The position numbers and the translations under genes are program-made. A DNA stretch of 64,000 nt from Anaerovorax odorimutans (GTDB lineage Bacteria > Bacillota > Clostridia > Peptostreptococcales > Anaerovoracaceae). Shown piece by piece: positions 7,922 through 17,300 of this stretch. Position 1 is the first letter of the stretch, and each line of letters opens with the position of its first letter. Under the pieces are notes generated by a model that saw only the letters and a list, made by a program, of their open reading frames with translations, was not told the origin of the DNA and searched no databases. The stretch covers positions 104,421-168,420 of the forward strand of contig NZ_JANFXK010000008.1 of the NCBI RefSeq assembly GCF_024459955.1, in the 5' to 3' direction.

Positions 7922-10225
7922 ATGAAAAGATATCTGAAAAGCTTTGACAGCTGTATGGAAAAGGAAATCCCCTATTGCGTGGGCGACTGTCCTTTTAACA
8001 TGGAGATTCTGAATTTTATAGAAAAGGCTCGCAGGGGCGCTTTCAAAGCAGCCTTCAAGGTTTACCGCAATGCGGTCGGTTTTCCCCGCATCGCCAATTT
8101 CCTCTGCGACGGCCCCTGTAAAAGGGCCTGCCCGCGCAGGGAATCCGGCGGTGCGATCGAGATGCCGCTGCTGGAAAAGGCTGCCGTGGAATTTGCAACA
8201 GATACTTCGGCTACCGACTATAACATCCCCCTGAAAAAAGAGCGGATCGCCATTATCGGGGCCGGTCTCTCAGGCATGGCTGCTCTTTTGAGGCTTTCTA
8301 CGAAAAAATACACCATCGAAGTCTTTGAAAAAAGCGACCGCATCGGCGGTCACCTCTACGATACGATGGATCCTGAGATCTTTATGAAGGATTTCGAGGA
8401 ACAATTGGCCCATCAGGAATATGAGATACATTTTAATAGGGAAATCTGTGAGCTTTCCGATCTGAAAGACGGAAACTTCGATGCGGTCTTTATTGCCACC
8501 GGAAAGGACGGCCCGGACTTTGGGCTGCTGTCGGCCCAAGGCCCTACCGGCGACCGCTTTTGCATGGAACAGGAGGGCACCGGCTATTTTGCCGGCGGCG
8601 AACTGATCGGCGATTCTCCCCTCTATGCCCTGGCCGGTGGACTGGCGGTGGGTACGGTCATTGACAATTATTTGAAGACCCGCAGTCTATATTATCCCAG
8701 AGAGTCCAGAAGAACACGCATGTGCCAGGGACTGGTCAAAATTGATGAGGCCGCGGCAGCAGTCGTTCCTTCCGGCAAAGGTTATACGAAGGAAGAAGCT
8801 ATGGCCGAGGCCGCCCGCTGCGTGGAATGTCAGTGCCGGGCCTGCAAGGACCACTGCGATCTATTGGCGTTTTCCAGCAAGGGACCGATCCGGGTCAAGG
8901 ACGAGATCATCGCCACCACGCTGGAAGGAAAAAGCGAACTGAAAGCCACTCCCGCCAAACGCCTTATGTCCATGTGCAATCAATGCGGCATCTGCAAAGA
9001 GGTCTGCCCCGAGGAGATCGACCTGGACGGTTTATTTCTGGCCGGCAGGCAGAAGATGCACAATCAGGGTAAGATGCCCTGGCCGTATCACGATTTTTGG
9101 CTGCGGGACATGGCCCAGGCCAACAGCCATGAGGCCAGTTTGATCCGCGCTCCCAAAGGCATGAATACCTGCGGCTACGCCCTCTTTCCCGGCTGCCAGC
9201 TGGGAGCATCGGAACCAGAGCTGATCGTAAAGATCTACGACTCTCTGCTCAACCAGCACCCGGATACGGCTATGTTTCTCCGCTGCTGCGGAGTCCCTGA
9301 GCTTTGGGCCGGCGACAAGGCCAAGTTCGATATGGGCCTGGAAGAGATTCGCGAAAATTGGCGTCAGCTGGGTGAGCCGACTATGATCATGGGCTGCATG
9401 ACTTGCATGAAGCATTTTAAGGAATACCTGCCGGAAATACCGGTCATTTCCCTCTTTGAAATTTTACAGGAATGGGAAATCAGCGGCGGCTGCTGCGAAG
9501 AAACCTACTGTGTATTCGATCCATGCTCCGCCCGCGGCGAAGAAGATGCCCGTCAGGCTGTGCGAAATCTGGCTGAGGATATCGGCGTGACGCTGGAGCC
9601 TTTGCCGGATAACAACGAGTATTATACCTGCTGCGGCTACGGCGGTCACGGTGCTATTGCCAACCCGGAATACGCAGACTTTGTTGCAAAAAAGCGCATT
9701 GCGGAAAGTGAAACGCCCTATATCACATACTGCATCAACTGCCGCGACATTTTCCTCAAGCAGGGCAAGAAGGCACACCATATCCTGGAGCTGCTCTTTG
9801 GCGAAGGAGAGGGCCAGCAGCACCTGCCGACGGTGACGGAGCGCCAGGAAAACAGGCGGGTGCTCAAGCAGACGCTTTTGGAATTTTTCTGGGAGGAAGA
9901 GATGGAGATCAAACGAAAGGAATATCCCATCACAGTGGAAATGTCCGATGAGGTGAAGGCAAAGCTGGATAAGGAACGCATCCTGGAAGAGCAGATCCTC
10001 CATACGGTGGATTTCTGCCAGCGCCACGGACGGACGATCCTCAACGAAGAAACAGGCACTCTGTCCGGTTACTGCGTTATCGGCTATATGACCTACTGGG
10101 CGGAATACAAGGTACTGGATGAAGCGGCCGGCAGATTCGAGCTGGTCAACGTTTACGCGCACAGAACAAAGATAGAATTGGAGGCGGTCTGGAATGGCAT
10201 CAAACAAGACATTGATCTGCAGTAA
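7922..10225 (+). CDS. Pyridine nucleotide-disulfide oxidoreductase/dicluster-binding protein (DVU_1558 type)
   Basis: A 767-residue fusion. The N-terminal part is a GltD-like cysteine domain (C at about 18, 22, 61, 65). Next comes an FAD-binding Rossmann fold (IAIIGAGLSGMAALL, about 116-130; FEKSDRIGGHL). Two ferredoxin-like cysteine groups follow (CVECQCRACKDHC near 300 and CNQCGICKEVCP near 357). A CCG-domain section (CCG near 460 and CCGYGGHGAI near 570) resembles heterodisulfide reductase and glycolate oxidase Fe-S subunits. The start is the ATG at 7922, with GGAGA eleven bases ahead; a TTG two codons earlier is less likely. It follows the aldehyde oxidoreductase and overlaps the next gene by 32 bases. 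The likely role is electron transfer between pyridine nucleotide or a thiol partner and the molybdoenzyme; that is inferred. Confidence 0.85.
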   Translation: MKRYLKSFDSCMEKEIPYCVGDCPFNMEILNFIEKARRGAFKAAFKVYRNAVGFPRIANFLCDGPCKRACPRRESGGAIEMPLLEKAAVEFATDTSATDYNIPLKKERIAIIGAGLSGMAALLRLSTKKYTIEVFEKSDRIGGHLYDTMDPEIFMKDFEEQLAHQEYEIHFNREICELSDLKDGNFDAVFIATGKDGPDFGLLSAQGPTGDRFCMEQEGTGYFAGGELIGDSPLYALAGGLAVGTVIDNYLKTRSLYYPRESRRTRMCQGLVKIDEAAAAVVPSGKGYTKEEAMAEAARCVECQCRACKDHCDLLAFSSKGPIRVKDEIIATTLEGKSELKATPAKRLMSMCNQCGICKEVCPEEIDLDGLFLAGRQKMHNQGKMPWPYHDFWLRDMAQANSHEASLIRAPKGMNTCGYALFPGCQLGASEPELIVKIYDSLLNQHPDTAMFLRCCGVPELWAGDKAKFDMGLEEIRENWRQLGEPTMIMGCMTCMKHFKEYLPEIPVISLFEILQEWEISGGCCEETYCVFDPCSARGEEDARQAVRNLAEDIGVTLEPLPDNNEYYTCCGYGGHGAIANPEYADFVAKKRIAESETPYITYCINCRDIFLKQGKKAHHILELLFGEGEGQQHLPTVTERQENRRVLKQTLLEFFWEEEMEIKRKEYPITVEMSDEVKAKLDKERILEEQILHTVDFCQRHGRTILNEETGTLSGYCVIGYMTYWAEYKVLDEAAGRFELVNVYAHRTKIELEAVWNGIKQDIDLQ

Positions 10226-10388
10226 ATGCAAATGCGGCCTGGCGGAAATCGACACCCAGTTCACCTATCTGGATAAGAAGTTCCGCCACAAGGTGCTGCG
10301 CTGCCCCCAGTGCGGCCAGGTTTTCATTCCCGAGGAGCTGGCAAAGGGCAAAATGGCCCAGCTGGAAAAGGCGTTGGAGGAAAAGTAA
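10194..10388 (+). CDS. DVU_1557-type small redox protein
   Basis: A 64-residue protein with two paired-cysteine knuckles, CSKCKCG at about 9-15 and CPQCGQVF at about 38-45, a zinc-ribbon or rubredoxin-like arrangement. The start ATG at 10194 lies inside the end of the dicluster gene and has GGAGG ten bases ahead, so translation is coupled. The family is named after a Desulfovibrio protein of the trs locus and is found beside the dicluster protein and TrsS/TrsM. It may be an electron carrier or a substrate of the modification enzymes encoded divergently. Which metal it binds cannot be told from the sequence. Confidence 0.85.
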   Translation: MASNKTLICSKCKCGLAEIDTQFTYLDKKFRHKVLRCPQCGQVFIPEELAKGKMAQLEKALEEK

Positions 10389-10411
10389 AAGGAACAGATT
10401 GGACAAATCGT

Positions 10412-10441
10412 TTGACACGGCCCGTCCATCTGTAATATAAT
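10412..10441 (+). promoter_or_regulatory. Sigma-A promoter of the thi operon
   Basis: TTGACA at 10412-10417 and TATAAT at 10436-10441 are 18 bases apart. Both hexamers are perfect matches, and the site lies directly ahead of the TPP riboswitch. Confidence 0.8.
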
Positions 10442-10453
10442 CAAGACAAATAT

Positions 10454-10546
10454 TTCAGGGGAGCTTGTTTAGCAGGCTGAGAGGAAGTAATCGAACTTCG
10501 ACCCTTCAAACCTGATGTGGGTAATGCCAACGTAGGAAGAAGCAAG
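10454..10546 (+). ncRNA. TPP riboswitch (THI element)
   Basis: The leader contains the conserved blocks of the thiamine pyrophosphate riboswitch: AGGGGAGC, GCAGGCTGAGAGGAAG, GACCCTT, then AACCTGATGTGGGTAATGCC and AACGTAGGAAG. It sits between a strong promoter and an intrinsic terminator and ahead of thiC, so TPP binding should stop transcription of the thiamine operon. Confidence 0.97.
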
Positions 10547-10560
10547 ATTATGTTTTCATT

Positions 10561-10596
10561 ACGGAGAATACCTATATCGGTGTTCTCCGTTTTTTC
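10561..10596 (+). terminator. Riboswitch-controlled terminator of the thi operon
   Basis: ACGGAGAATACC and GGTGTTCTCCGT form a stem closed by a six-base loop and followed by TTTTTT. It is the expression platform of the TPP riboswitch, 26 bases ahead of thiC. Confidence 0.88.
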
Positions 10597-10621
10597 TTGC
10601 CCTGAAAGGAAAGGAAGCAAT

Positions 10622-11932
10622 ATGATGAATTACACAACACAGATGGATGCCGCTCGCAAAGGCATCCTCACGAAAGAAATGGAAATTGTCGCGGAAAAGG
10701 AGGGTATCCCCGCCCAGCAGCTGATGAAGCTGATGGCTGAGGGCAAAGCGATCATCCCCTGCAACAAAAAGCACACGGCTATCTCCCCCAGCGGTCTGGG
10801 TTCTTCGCTGAAAACCAAAATCAATGTCAATCTGGGAACATCCCGGGATATGACGGATATGGACATGGAATTCGCCAAGGTCCAAAGCGCAGTGGACATG
10901 GGCGCAGAGGCGATCATGGATCTGAGCTCCTACGGCGATACCCGCAAGTTCCGCAAACATCTGACGGAAAACTGCCCGGCCATGATCGGCACGGTGCCCA
11001 TCTACGACGCTGTGGTCTATTACCACAAGCCTTTGATCGAAATCACGACCGAGGAATGGCTGGATATTGCACGCATGCACGCAGAGGACGGGGTGGACTT
11101 TCTGACCATCCACTGCGGGATCAATAAAGAAACCGCACACAAGTTTAAGCGCAACAAGCGGATGACCAATATCGTATCCCGAGGCGGCTCCATTATCTTT
11201 GCCTGGATGGAAATGACGGGAAAGGAAAATCCTTTTTACGAACGTTTTGATGAGCTTTTGGATATTTGCCAGGAGTACGACGTTACCCTCAGTTTGGGAG
11301 ATGCCTGCCGGCCCGGCTGTCTGGCGGATGGCACCGATGCCTGCCAGATCGAAGAGCTGATCGCTCTGGGCGAGCTGACAAAGCGGGCCTGGGAGAAAAA
11401 TGTGCAAATCATGATCGAAGGCCCCGGCCACATGCCGCTCAACCAAATCGCCGCCAATATGGAGATTCAAAAGACCCTGTGCCACGGAGCGCCCTTCTAT
11501 GTTCTCGGGCCTATTGTCACTGATGTGGCTCCGGGCTACGATCATATTACCTCCGCCATCGGCGGGGCCATCGCAGCAGCCAGCGGAGCAGCCTTCCTCT
11601 GCTACGTTACGCCGGCGGAGCACCTGCGGCTGCCGACCCTTGAGGATGTGAAGGAAGGAATCATCGCCGCCAGAATCGCCGCTCACTCCGCTGATATCGC
11701 CAAAGGAATCCCGGGCGCTATGGATTGGGACAACCAGATGAGCCTGGCGAGAAAAGAGCTGGACTGGGACAAGATGTTCGGCCTGGCTATGGATCCGGTT
11801 AAAGCCCGCAAGTATCGCGACTCCTCTTCTCCTGAGAAGGAAGACACCTGTACCATGTGCGGCAATTTCTGCGCGGTGAAAAACATGAACCGTATTCTCG
11901 ACGGCGAAATCGTTTCTATCTTTGACGAATAA
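10622..11932 (+). CDS. thiC: Phosphomethylpyrimidine synthase ThiC
   Basis: A 436-residue radical SAM enzyme that converts aminoimidazole ribotide to hydroxymethylpyrimidine phosphate. The C-terminal cysteine motif CTMCGNFC, which binds the 4Fe-4S cluster, is of the short form seen in anaerobes; [15 protein letters not shown] and [14 protein letters not shown] are conserved ThiC blocks. The start is the ATG at 10622 following GAAAGGAAAGG; reading further upstream would run through the TPP riboswitch and terminator, so the longer ORF is not real. It is the first gene of thiC-thiM-thiE-thiD. The tandem Met-Met start leaves a one-codon ambiguity. Confidence 0.95.
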   Translation: MMNYTTQMDAARKGILTKEMEIVAEKEGIPAQQLMKLMAEGKAIIPCNKKHTAISPSGLGSSLKTKINVNLGTSRDMTDMDMEFAKVQSAVDMGAEAIMDLSSYGDTRKFRKHLTENCPAMIGTVPIYDAVVYYHKPLIEITTEEWLDIARMHAEDGVDFLTIHCGINKETAHKFKRNKRMTNIVSRGGSIIFAWMEMTGKENPFYERFDELLDICQEYDVTLSLGDACRPGCLADGTDACQIEELIALGELTKRAWEKNVQIMIEGPGHMPLNQIAANMEIQKTLCHGAPFYVLGPIVTDVAPGYDHITSAIGGAIAAASGAAFLCYVTPAEHLRLPTLEDVKEGIIAARIAAHSADIAKGIPGAMDWDNQMSLARKELDWDKMFGLAMDPVKARKYRDSSSPEKEDTCTMCGNFCAVKNMNRILDGEIVSIFDE

Positions 11933-11947
11933 TAAGGAAGTGAAAAC

Positions 11948-12769
11948 ATGTTTAAAGAAAAACTGGAGAATGTCCGTAGCAAATCTCCGCTGATACATAG
12001 CATCACCAACTATGTGACCGTAGGCGACTGCGCCAATATCCTTCTGGCCTGCGGCGGTTCGCCGATTATGGCCGATGAACCGGAGGAAGCGGAAGAAATC
12101 ACCTCCATTTGCGGCGGTCTAAACATTAACATCGGTACCCTGAACCGGCATACGATCCCGGCTATGCTCACAGCTGGGAAAAAGGCCAATCAATGCGGGC
12201 ATCCTGTCCTTTTGGATCCTGTGGGTGCCGGTGCTTCTTCTCTGAGAACGGATACGGCCCGCGGGCTGCTGGAAGCCATTGATTTCACAGTAATACGCGG
12301 CAACATTTCGGAAATCAAATCCCTTGCTGCGGGTTCGGGGACGACAAAGGGAGTGGATGCGGATGTGGCGGATGCGGTTAGAGAACAAACCCTGGAACAG
12401 GCAGTTGCCTTTGCCAAGGAGTTTTCTTCCCAGTCCCATTCCATCATCGCCATTACCGGTGCCATTGATATTGTGGCGGGCCCGGAAAAAGCTTATGTGA
12501 TCCGTAATGGGCATCCCATGATGAGCCGCATCACTGGCAGCGGTTGTATGCTGTCTGCGATGATGACCGCTTATCTGGCAGCAAACCCCGACGATCCTTT
12601 AGGCGCTGCGGCGGCCGCTGTCTGTGCCATGGGGCTTTGCGGTGAAACGGCTTATTCCCGTCTGGCTGAAGGAGAGGGAAATGCCTCTTATCGAAACAGG
12701 CTGATCGATGCTGTCTATCATTTGGACGGCGATACTTTGGAAGAAGGTGCAAACTATGAAATGCGATAA
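11948..12769 (+). CDS. thiM: Hydroxyethylthiazole kinase ThiM
   Basis: A 273-residue ribokinase-like kinase that phosphorylates 4-methyl-5-(2-hydroxyethyl)thiazole for salvage. Conserved blocks include ITNYVTVGDCANILLACG near the N-terminus, PVLLDPVGAGAS, VIRGN.SEI and the C-terminal ITGSGCMLSAM loop with the catalytic cysteine region. It begins 15 bases after thiC with AAGGAAGTG ahead. With no thiazole synthesis genes in the operon, this enzyme is the apparent source of the thiazole half of thiamine. Confidence 0.95.
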   Translation: MFKEKLENVRSKSPLIHSITNYVTVGDCANILLACGGSPIMADEPEEAEEITSICGGLNINIGTLNRHTIPAMLTAGKKANQCGHPVLLDPVGAGASSLRTDTARGLLEAIDFTVIRGNISEIKSLAAGSGTTKGVDADVADAVREQTLEQAVAFAKEFSSQSHSIIAITGAIDIVAGPEKAYVIRNGHPMMSRITGSGCMLSAMMTAYLAANPDDPLGAAAAAVCAMGLCGETAYSRLAEGEGNASYRNRLIDAVYHLDGDTLEEGANYEMR

Positions 12770-13397
12770 AAAAACGATGCTGCTCTATGCGGTGACGGAC
12801 CGGTCATGGACCCGGGAGCAAACACTGATGCAGCAGGTGGAGGCGGCTTTGAAGGGCGGTGCCACCTGTATTCAGCTGCGGGAAAAGGAAATGTCCGATG
12901 CGGATTTTCTGGCGGAAGCCATTGAAATGAAAGAGCTTTGCAGCAGATACGGAGTACCTCTCATCATCAATGACAATGTGGAGGTGGCTGTAAAAAGCGG
13001 AGCTGACGGCGTCCATGTGGGACAGCGCGATATGGAAGCGTCCCAGGTTCGGAAGCGCATTGGGAATGCTATGATTCTGGGGGTATCGGCTCAAACCGTA
13101 AGCCAGGCCCTGCTGGCGGAGGAAAACGGCGCCGACTATCTGGGCGTAGGGGCTGTTTTCAGCACTTCTACAAAAACCGATGCCCGGGAAGTATCTCATC
13201 AAACGCTGAAAGAAATCTGTCAGGCTGTTTCCATCCCCGTCTGCGCCATCGGCGGCATTTCCCGTGATAACCTTCTGCAGCTGAAGGGTTCGGGAGCAGA
13301 TGGCGTGGCACTGGTGTCAGCCATTTTTTCCAGCAGTGACATTGAGGCGGAATGCAAGGCTTTGCGCGCCCTTTCTCAGGAGATGATAAGCAAATGA
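12756..13397 (+). CDS. thiE: Thiamine-phosphate synthase ThiE
   Basis: A 213-residue TIM-barrel enzyme that joins hydroxymethylpyrimidine pyrophosphate and thiazole phosphate. Family blocks are LYAVTDR, IQLREK, LIINDNVEVA, DGVHVGQ, GADYLGVGAVFSTSTK and CAIGGIS. The chosen ATG at 12756 overlaps the end of thiM by 14 bases; the upstream extension reads the thiM sequence in another frame. It overlaps thiD by four bases. Confidence 0.95.
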   Translation: MKCDKKTMLLYAVTDRSWTREQTLMQQVEAALKGGATCIQLREKEMSDADFLAEAIEMKELCSRYGVPLIINDNVEVAVKSGADGVHVGQRDMEASQVRKRIGNAMILGVSAQTVSQALLAEENGADYLGVGAVFSTSTKTDAREVSHQTLKEICQAVSIPVCAIGGISRDNLLQLKGSGADGVALVSAIFSSSDIEAECKALRALSQEMISK

Positions 13398-14188
13398 AAA
13401 AAGTACTGACCATCGCCGGATCCGACTGCAGCGGCGGAGCCGGAATCCAGGCCGATATCAAAACCATCACCGCCCACAAAATGTACGCCATGAGCGTTAT
13501 CACTTCCCTCACCGCCCAGAATACCACCGGTGTATACGGCATTGCCGATACTGCGCCGGAATTCGTCGGCCAGCAGCTGGACTGTATTTTCACCGATATT
13601 GTCCCCGATGCGGTGAAGATCGGCATGGTTTCCAACAGTGCCATCATCCGGGTGATCGCAGAAAAGCTGCGGCAGTATGATGCAAAAAACGTAGTTGTGG
13701 ATCCGGTGATGATCTCAACCAGCGGCAGCCGGCTGCTGTCTGAAGACGCCTGCGATGCGCTGGTTTCGCAGCTGTTCCCTGCGGCCTCCCTCATCACGCC
13801 CAATATTCCGGAAGCAGAGGTTTTGAGCGGTCTTGATATCTCCGATAAATCCGCTATGCTGCAGGCAGCGGAAAAAATCGCTTTCTCTCAGCAATGCGGC
13901 GTGCTGATTAAAGGCGGCCATCTGCCGGGAGACGCATGCGATTTACTCTTCTATCATGGAGAAACTTTCTGGTACGACACGGACCGTATTACAAATCCCA
14001 ATACTCACGGTACCGGCTGCACCCTTTCCTCTGCCATTGCCTGCGGGCTGGCGAGCGGAAAGGATCTGGCAGACAGCATCCGCTCAGCCAAGGAATACCT
14101 GACCGGAGCCCTGAAAGCGGGCCTGGATCTGGGGAAAGGCTCCGGACCTTTAGACCATACCTATTGCCTTTCATCTGCCTGTGAGTAA
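13394..14188 (+). CDS. thiD: Hydroxymethylpyrimidine (phosphate) kinase ThiD
   Basis: A 264-residue ribokinase-family enzyme that phosphorylates HMP and HMP phosphate. The N-terminal TIAGSDCSGGAGIQADIKT, the middle VVDPVM and the C-terminal THGTGCTLSSAIA (anion hole and catalytic Asp-like loop) are diagnostic. The ATG at 13394 overlaps the thiE stop as ATGA. It completes an operon able to make the pyrimidine and to salvage the thiazole, then join them; ThiL or equivalent for the last phosphorylation is not in this window. Confidence 0.95.
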   Translation: MKKVLTIAGSDCSGGAGIQADIKTITAHKMYAMSVITSLTAQNTTGVYGIADTAPEFVGQQLDCIFTDIVPDAVKIGMVSNSAIIRVIAEKLRQYDAKNVVVDPVMISTSGSRLLSEDACDALVSQLFPAASLITPNIPEAEVLSGLDISDKSAMLQAAEKIAFSQQCGVLIKGGHLPGDACDLLFYHGETFWYDTDRITNPNTHGTGCTLSSAIACGLASGKDLADSIRSAKEYLTGALKAGLDLGKGSGPLDHTYCLSSACE

Positions 14189-14325
14189 TAAGGAAACCGC
14201 TGTAAAAATTGCTGAGAAACAAGTGGGCATCGCCCCCAAACCCATTGTTTTCGTCCGCTTTGCCCTTGCTTAAATCCAAAAAGCGCCGCCGGTACCTAGC
14301 GGTTACAAGCCCATTATACATAAAA

Positions 14326-14365
14326 AAGGAGCAGCCTTTTCACCAATCGGTGCAGACTGCTCCTT
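14326..14365. terminator. Bidirectional terminator between thiD and the adhesin gene
   Basis: AAGGAGCAG and CTGCTCCTT enclose a 22-base loop, with A-rich sequence on the left and T-rich on the right. The two convergent genes, thiD and the large surface protein, end on either side. Confidence 0.75.
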
Positions 14366-14377
14366 ATTACTTTTCCT

Positions 14378-17300
14378 TTATAAAATTTTACGTCTTCTTC
14401 CGTTGATTACCAGAATTCCCATGGTTGTCAATGCTGCCAGCATGCCCAGGATCAGAAGCGCCATATCGCTGTCATCACCCGTCTGGGTGGCTGTTCCTTT
14501 TGGATTTTCCGGATCATCGCCGTTTTCCGTTACAAATTCTTCTGTCATCTGGTTTTCCAGACCTATTTCAGCGAGGTCCCCATCCAGCTTGATCTCTTCA
14601 TCCATCAGATTGGTGAAACCCAGATCCGCGGCCTCTAGCTCTGTCAGCGCTTTGCCGTTTTTATCGGTTTCCGCCAGGTAATAGGTTCCATAAGAAAGAT
14701 TTTCAAAGGTAACCTTGGCTGCGCTTCCGCCATTCATCTTTAATGCTTTTGCGTCTGTGATCCGCTCTTTGTGAGCCTTATCTGCGAAAAGCGCCACATA
14801 GAACACTTCATTGGTCTTATATGGTTTTCCATTAAAGGTCGTGGTCTTGTTTACTGTGATCTGGCCTCCATAGTAGAACTGCTCTTCATCGTGGAAATCA
14901 TTGGTGATTACCGCGCTGCCCGTCTGGTTTTCTTCCGTCAGGGTGAATCCATTCTTGTCAATGGTCATTTCACAATTCAGCTGCTTCTGTGAATCCGTGA
15001 TGACTTTGCCCTCTGCGTCTGTCTCTGCCACGTAGTACGTCTGATTGATCGGCAGATCGGCAAAAGTCACGGTCGTGCTTGCTTTTCCATCCATAACCAG
15101 CGGCTTGATGTCTCCCACCTGCTGCGTGCAATCTTTGTCGGTATAGAGGCCAACGTAGAAAATGCTGTTGGACTCAAAGTCCTTACCATCCATAGTCACG
15201 CGCTTTGTAACATCGATGGAACCCGCCCAGTAATACTGGTCGAAATAGCTGTTGGTGATCTTGCTTTCTGCTGTCAGATTATTCGGATCCAGCGTAACGA
15301 CCTGGTTGTCATAAGCAATTGCCCATGTATCGTCGTCCGCTGTGTTTGTCAGCGCGTTTCCGTCCTCATCGGTCTCTACCACATAATAGGTTTCGTTTAC
15401 CTTTACATTGTCAAAGGTCACAGTCGTAGATTCATTGTTGTTCATCTTCAGCGCCTTAACCTCGCTGACAAGGTGCTCTTTCGTAAACTCGCTGTCGTCG
15501 AACAATGCCGCATAGAAGGTCCTTTCCGTAGGCACACCGACTCCATTCTGTTTTACTTCCTTGGTTACACGGATTTTTCCGGCCAGGGTGTTGGTGATGG
15601 TGTAGGTCCTATTCTCGCTGTCTACTTTTTCGCCGTCTATAGTTGCATCGCCGTTGTTGTCGATTACTACGGTGTATACCTTATTGGAGTCGTAGTAGTA
15701 GCCCTCAGGGACTTTGGTTTCCTTCAGGTAGTAGGTGCCTGCAGCAAGGCCTTTAAAGGTAAAGTAACCGTCTTTTTCCTCTATGCCGGATACCGGATCG
15801 TTTTTACACTCTTCATCCGTATACAAGGTAAACCCTGCGTCTTTCAGCGTTTCGCCTGTATGCTCGGAAGTCTTGTGAATATAAAAATTATATTTTTCGT
15901 TAGCCACGCTGAAGATATGGCCGATCTGATAGGCAGGAACATTTTCAAGAGAGGCTCCGCCGTTTTCATCGCGCAACTGGAATTCATATTTTTTTGAGGC
16001 TTTTTCATATCCGTTCGGAGCTTGAGCTTCCACCAAAATATACTTGATTCCAGCCTCTAAATAGTAGTCCTTGCCTTTCCATGTCAAGTTGTTGCCATTT
16101 TCACTCTGACCGAAAACAGCGATTCCATCCTTGCCTGCGGTTGTTTCTGTTCCTAAAAGATTTTCTTTGGACACAGAGTCCCGATAAAGCTTAAATACTG
16201 CACCCTCCAGCTTTGTATTTGTATTAGCGCTGTCATATTTCTGAGCGAAAATAGACAGCTCACTTGCACTTGATCCCGCCTCGGAGCTTAATTTCTCGAT
16301 GATAACGGACTCTTCTACTTTATCCCCATTGGACTTATTGCCTACTTTAAGGACTGCTTCATTCTCGTAATCAATATGATCTCCAACAGCACCCAGGACC
16401 AAGGCTTTATATTTAATCGTATATTTATGTCCGTCTGCGTTTTTAATTTCAATCCTCAGTACATTCTTTTTGTCGCCTTCGGCATGACTAATTCCATAGT
16501 CGTTTTTTTCAGCGCTCAGCTCCTCCCCGTCATCACGTGTTATTACAAAGGAATTCAGGTCCAGCTCCATTGTCTTGCTGTAAGTGTCTGTCAGCACATA
16601 AGCATTTGCCTTGTCTGCTGATTCAGAATTCAACAGCATTTTATTCGGATTCAGGACGATTGTAAATTCAGCTTCGTAGTTATTATGCTGTGTGGGCTTC
16701 TGTGTAATTTCTTTTTTGACAATTTTGTTGTTGATGCTTACTTCTGCCGGTAAGGAAAGACTGATATTTTTATCCGTTACGTTGGCCACATTTGAAAATA
16801 TTTTTTGTCCGGCCTCTGATAAAACACCTTTTTTTATCTTTGTCTTATAGACCAAGGTATAGGTTTTATTTTTTTCCAAATTACCCAGATGGAATTGATA
16901 TTCCTTTTCATCCTTTGTAATCTGACTTTCCGTCAATTTTTTTCCATTTAAGAAAACGCCATAACTGCTGTCAAATTCCTGGTTATCTGAAAACATATCC
17001 TTGACGATAACATCGGAGTTTTCTCCCTGTCGGTTAGTCTCAAGCCCTACAGTCCAGATAATCTCTCCAGCGGAGGAATTAATTTCCCCGCTTTTTTCAC
17101 CCTCCATAAAAAGCTTATCGCTGTAATCTTCGTAATCCGAATACTCCTTGCTGCCTACGGAGAATTTACCTACATTACGCCAGGTTCCATTAGTGTTGCT
17201 ACTATTGGCAATAGCTACTTTTGTATAATAGCTAATTTTAACTGTATATCTGGAGTTGCTGGCCGGAAGTGAAGATTTCGCCACATCAGCCCCATCCGCA

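Noticed and set aside
10517..10621. N-terminal extension of thiC
   Set aside because: The extra 35 codons run through the TPP riboswitch end and its terminator, and lack a ribosome site.
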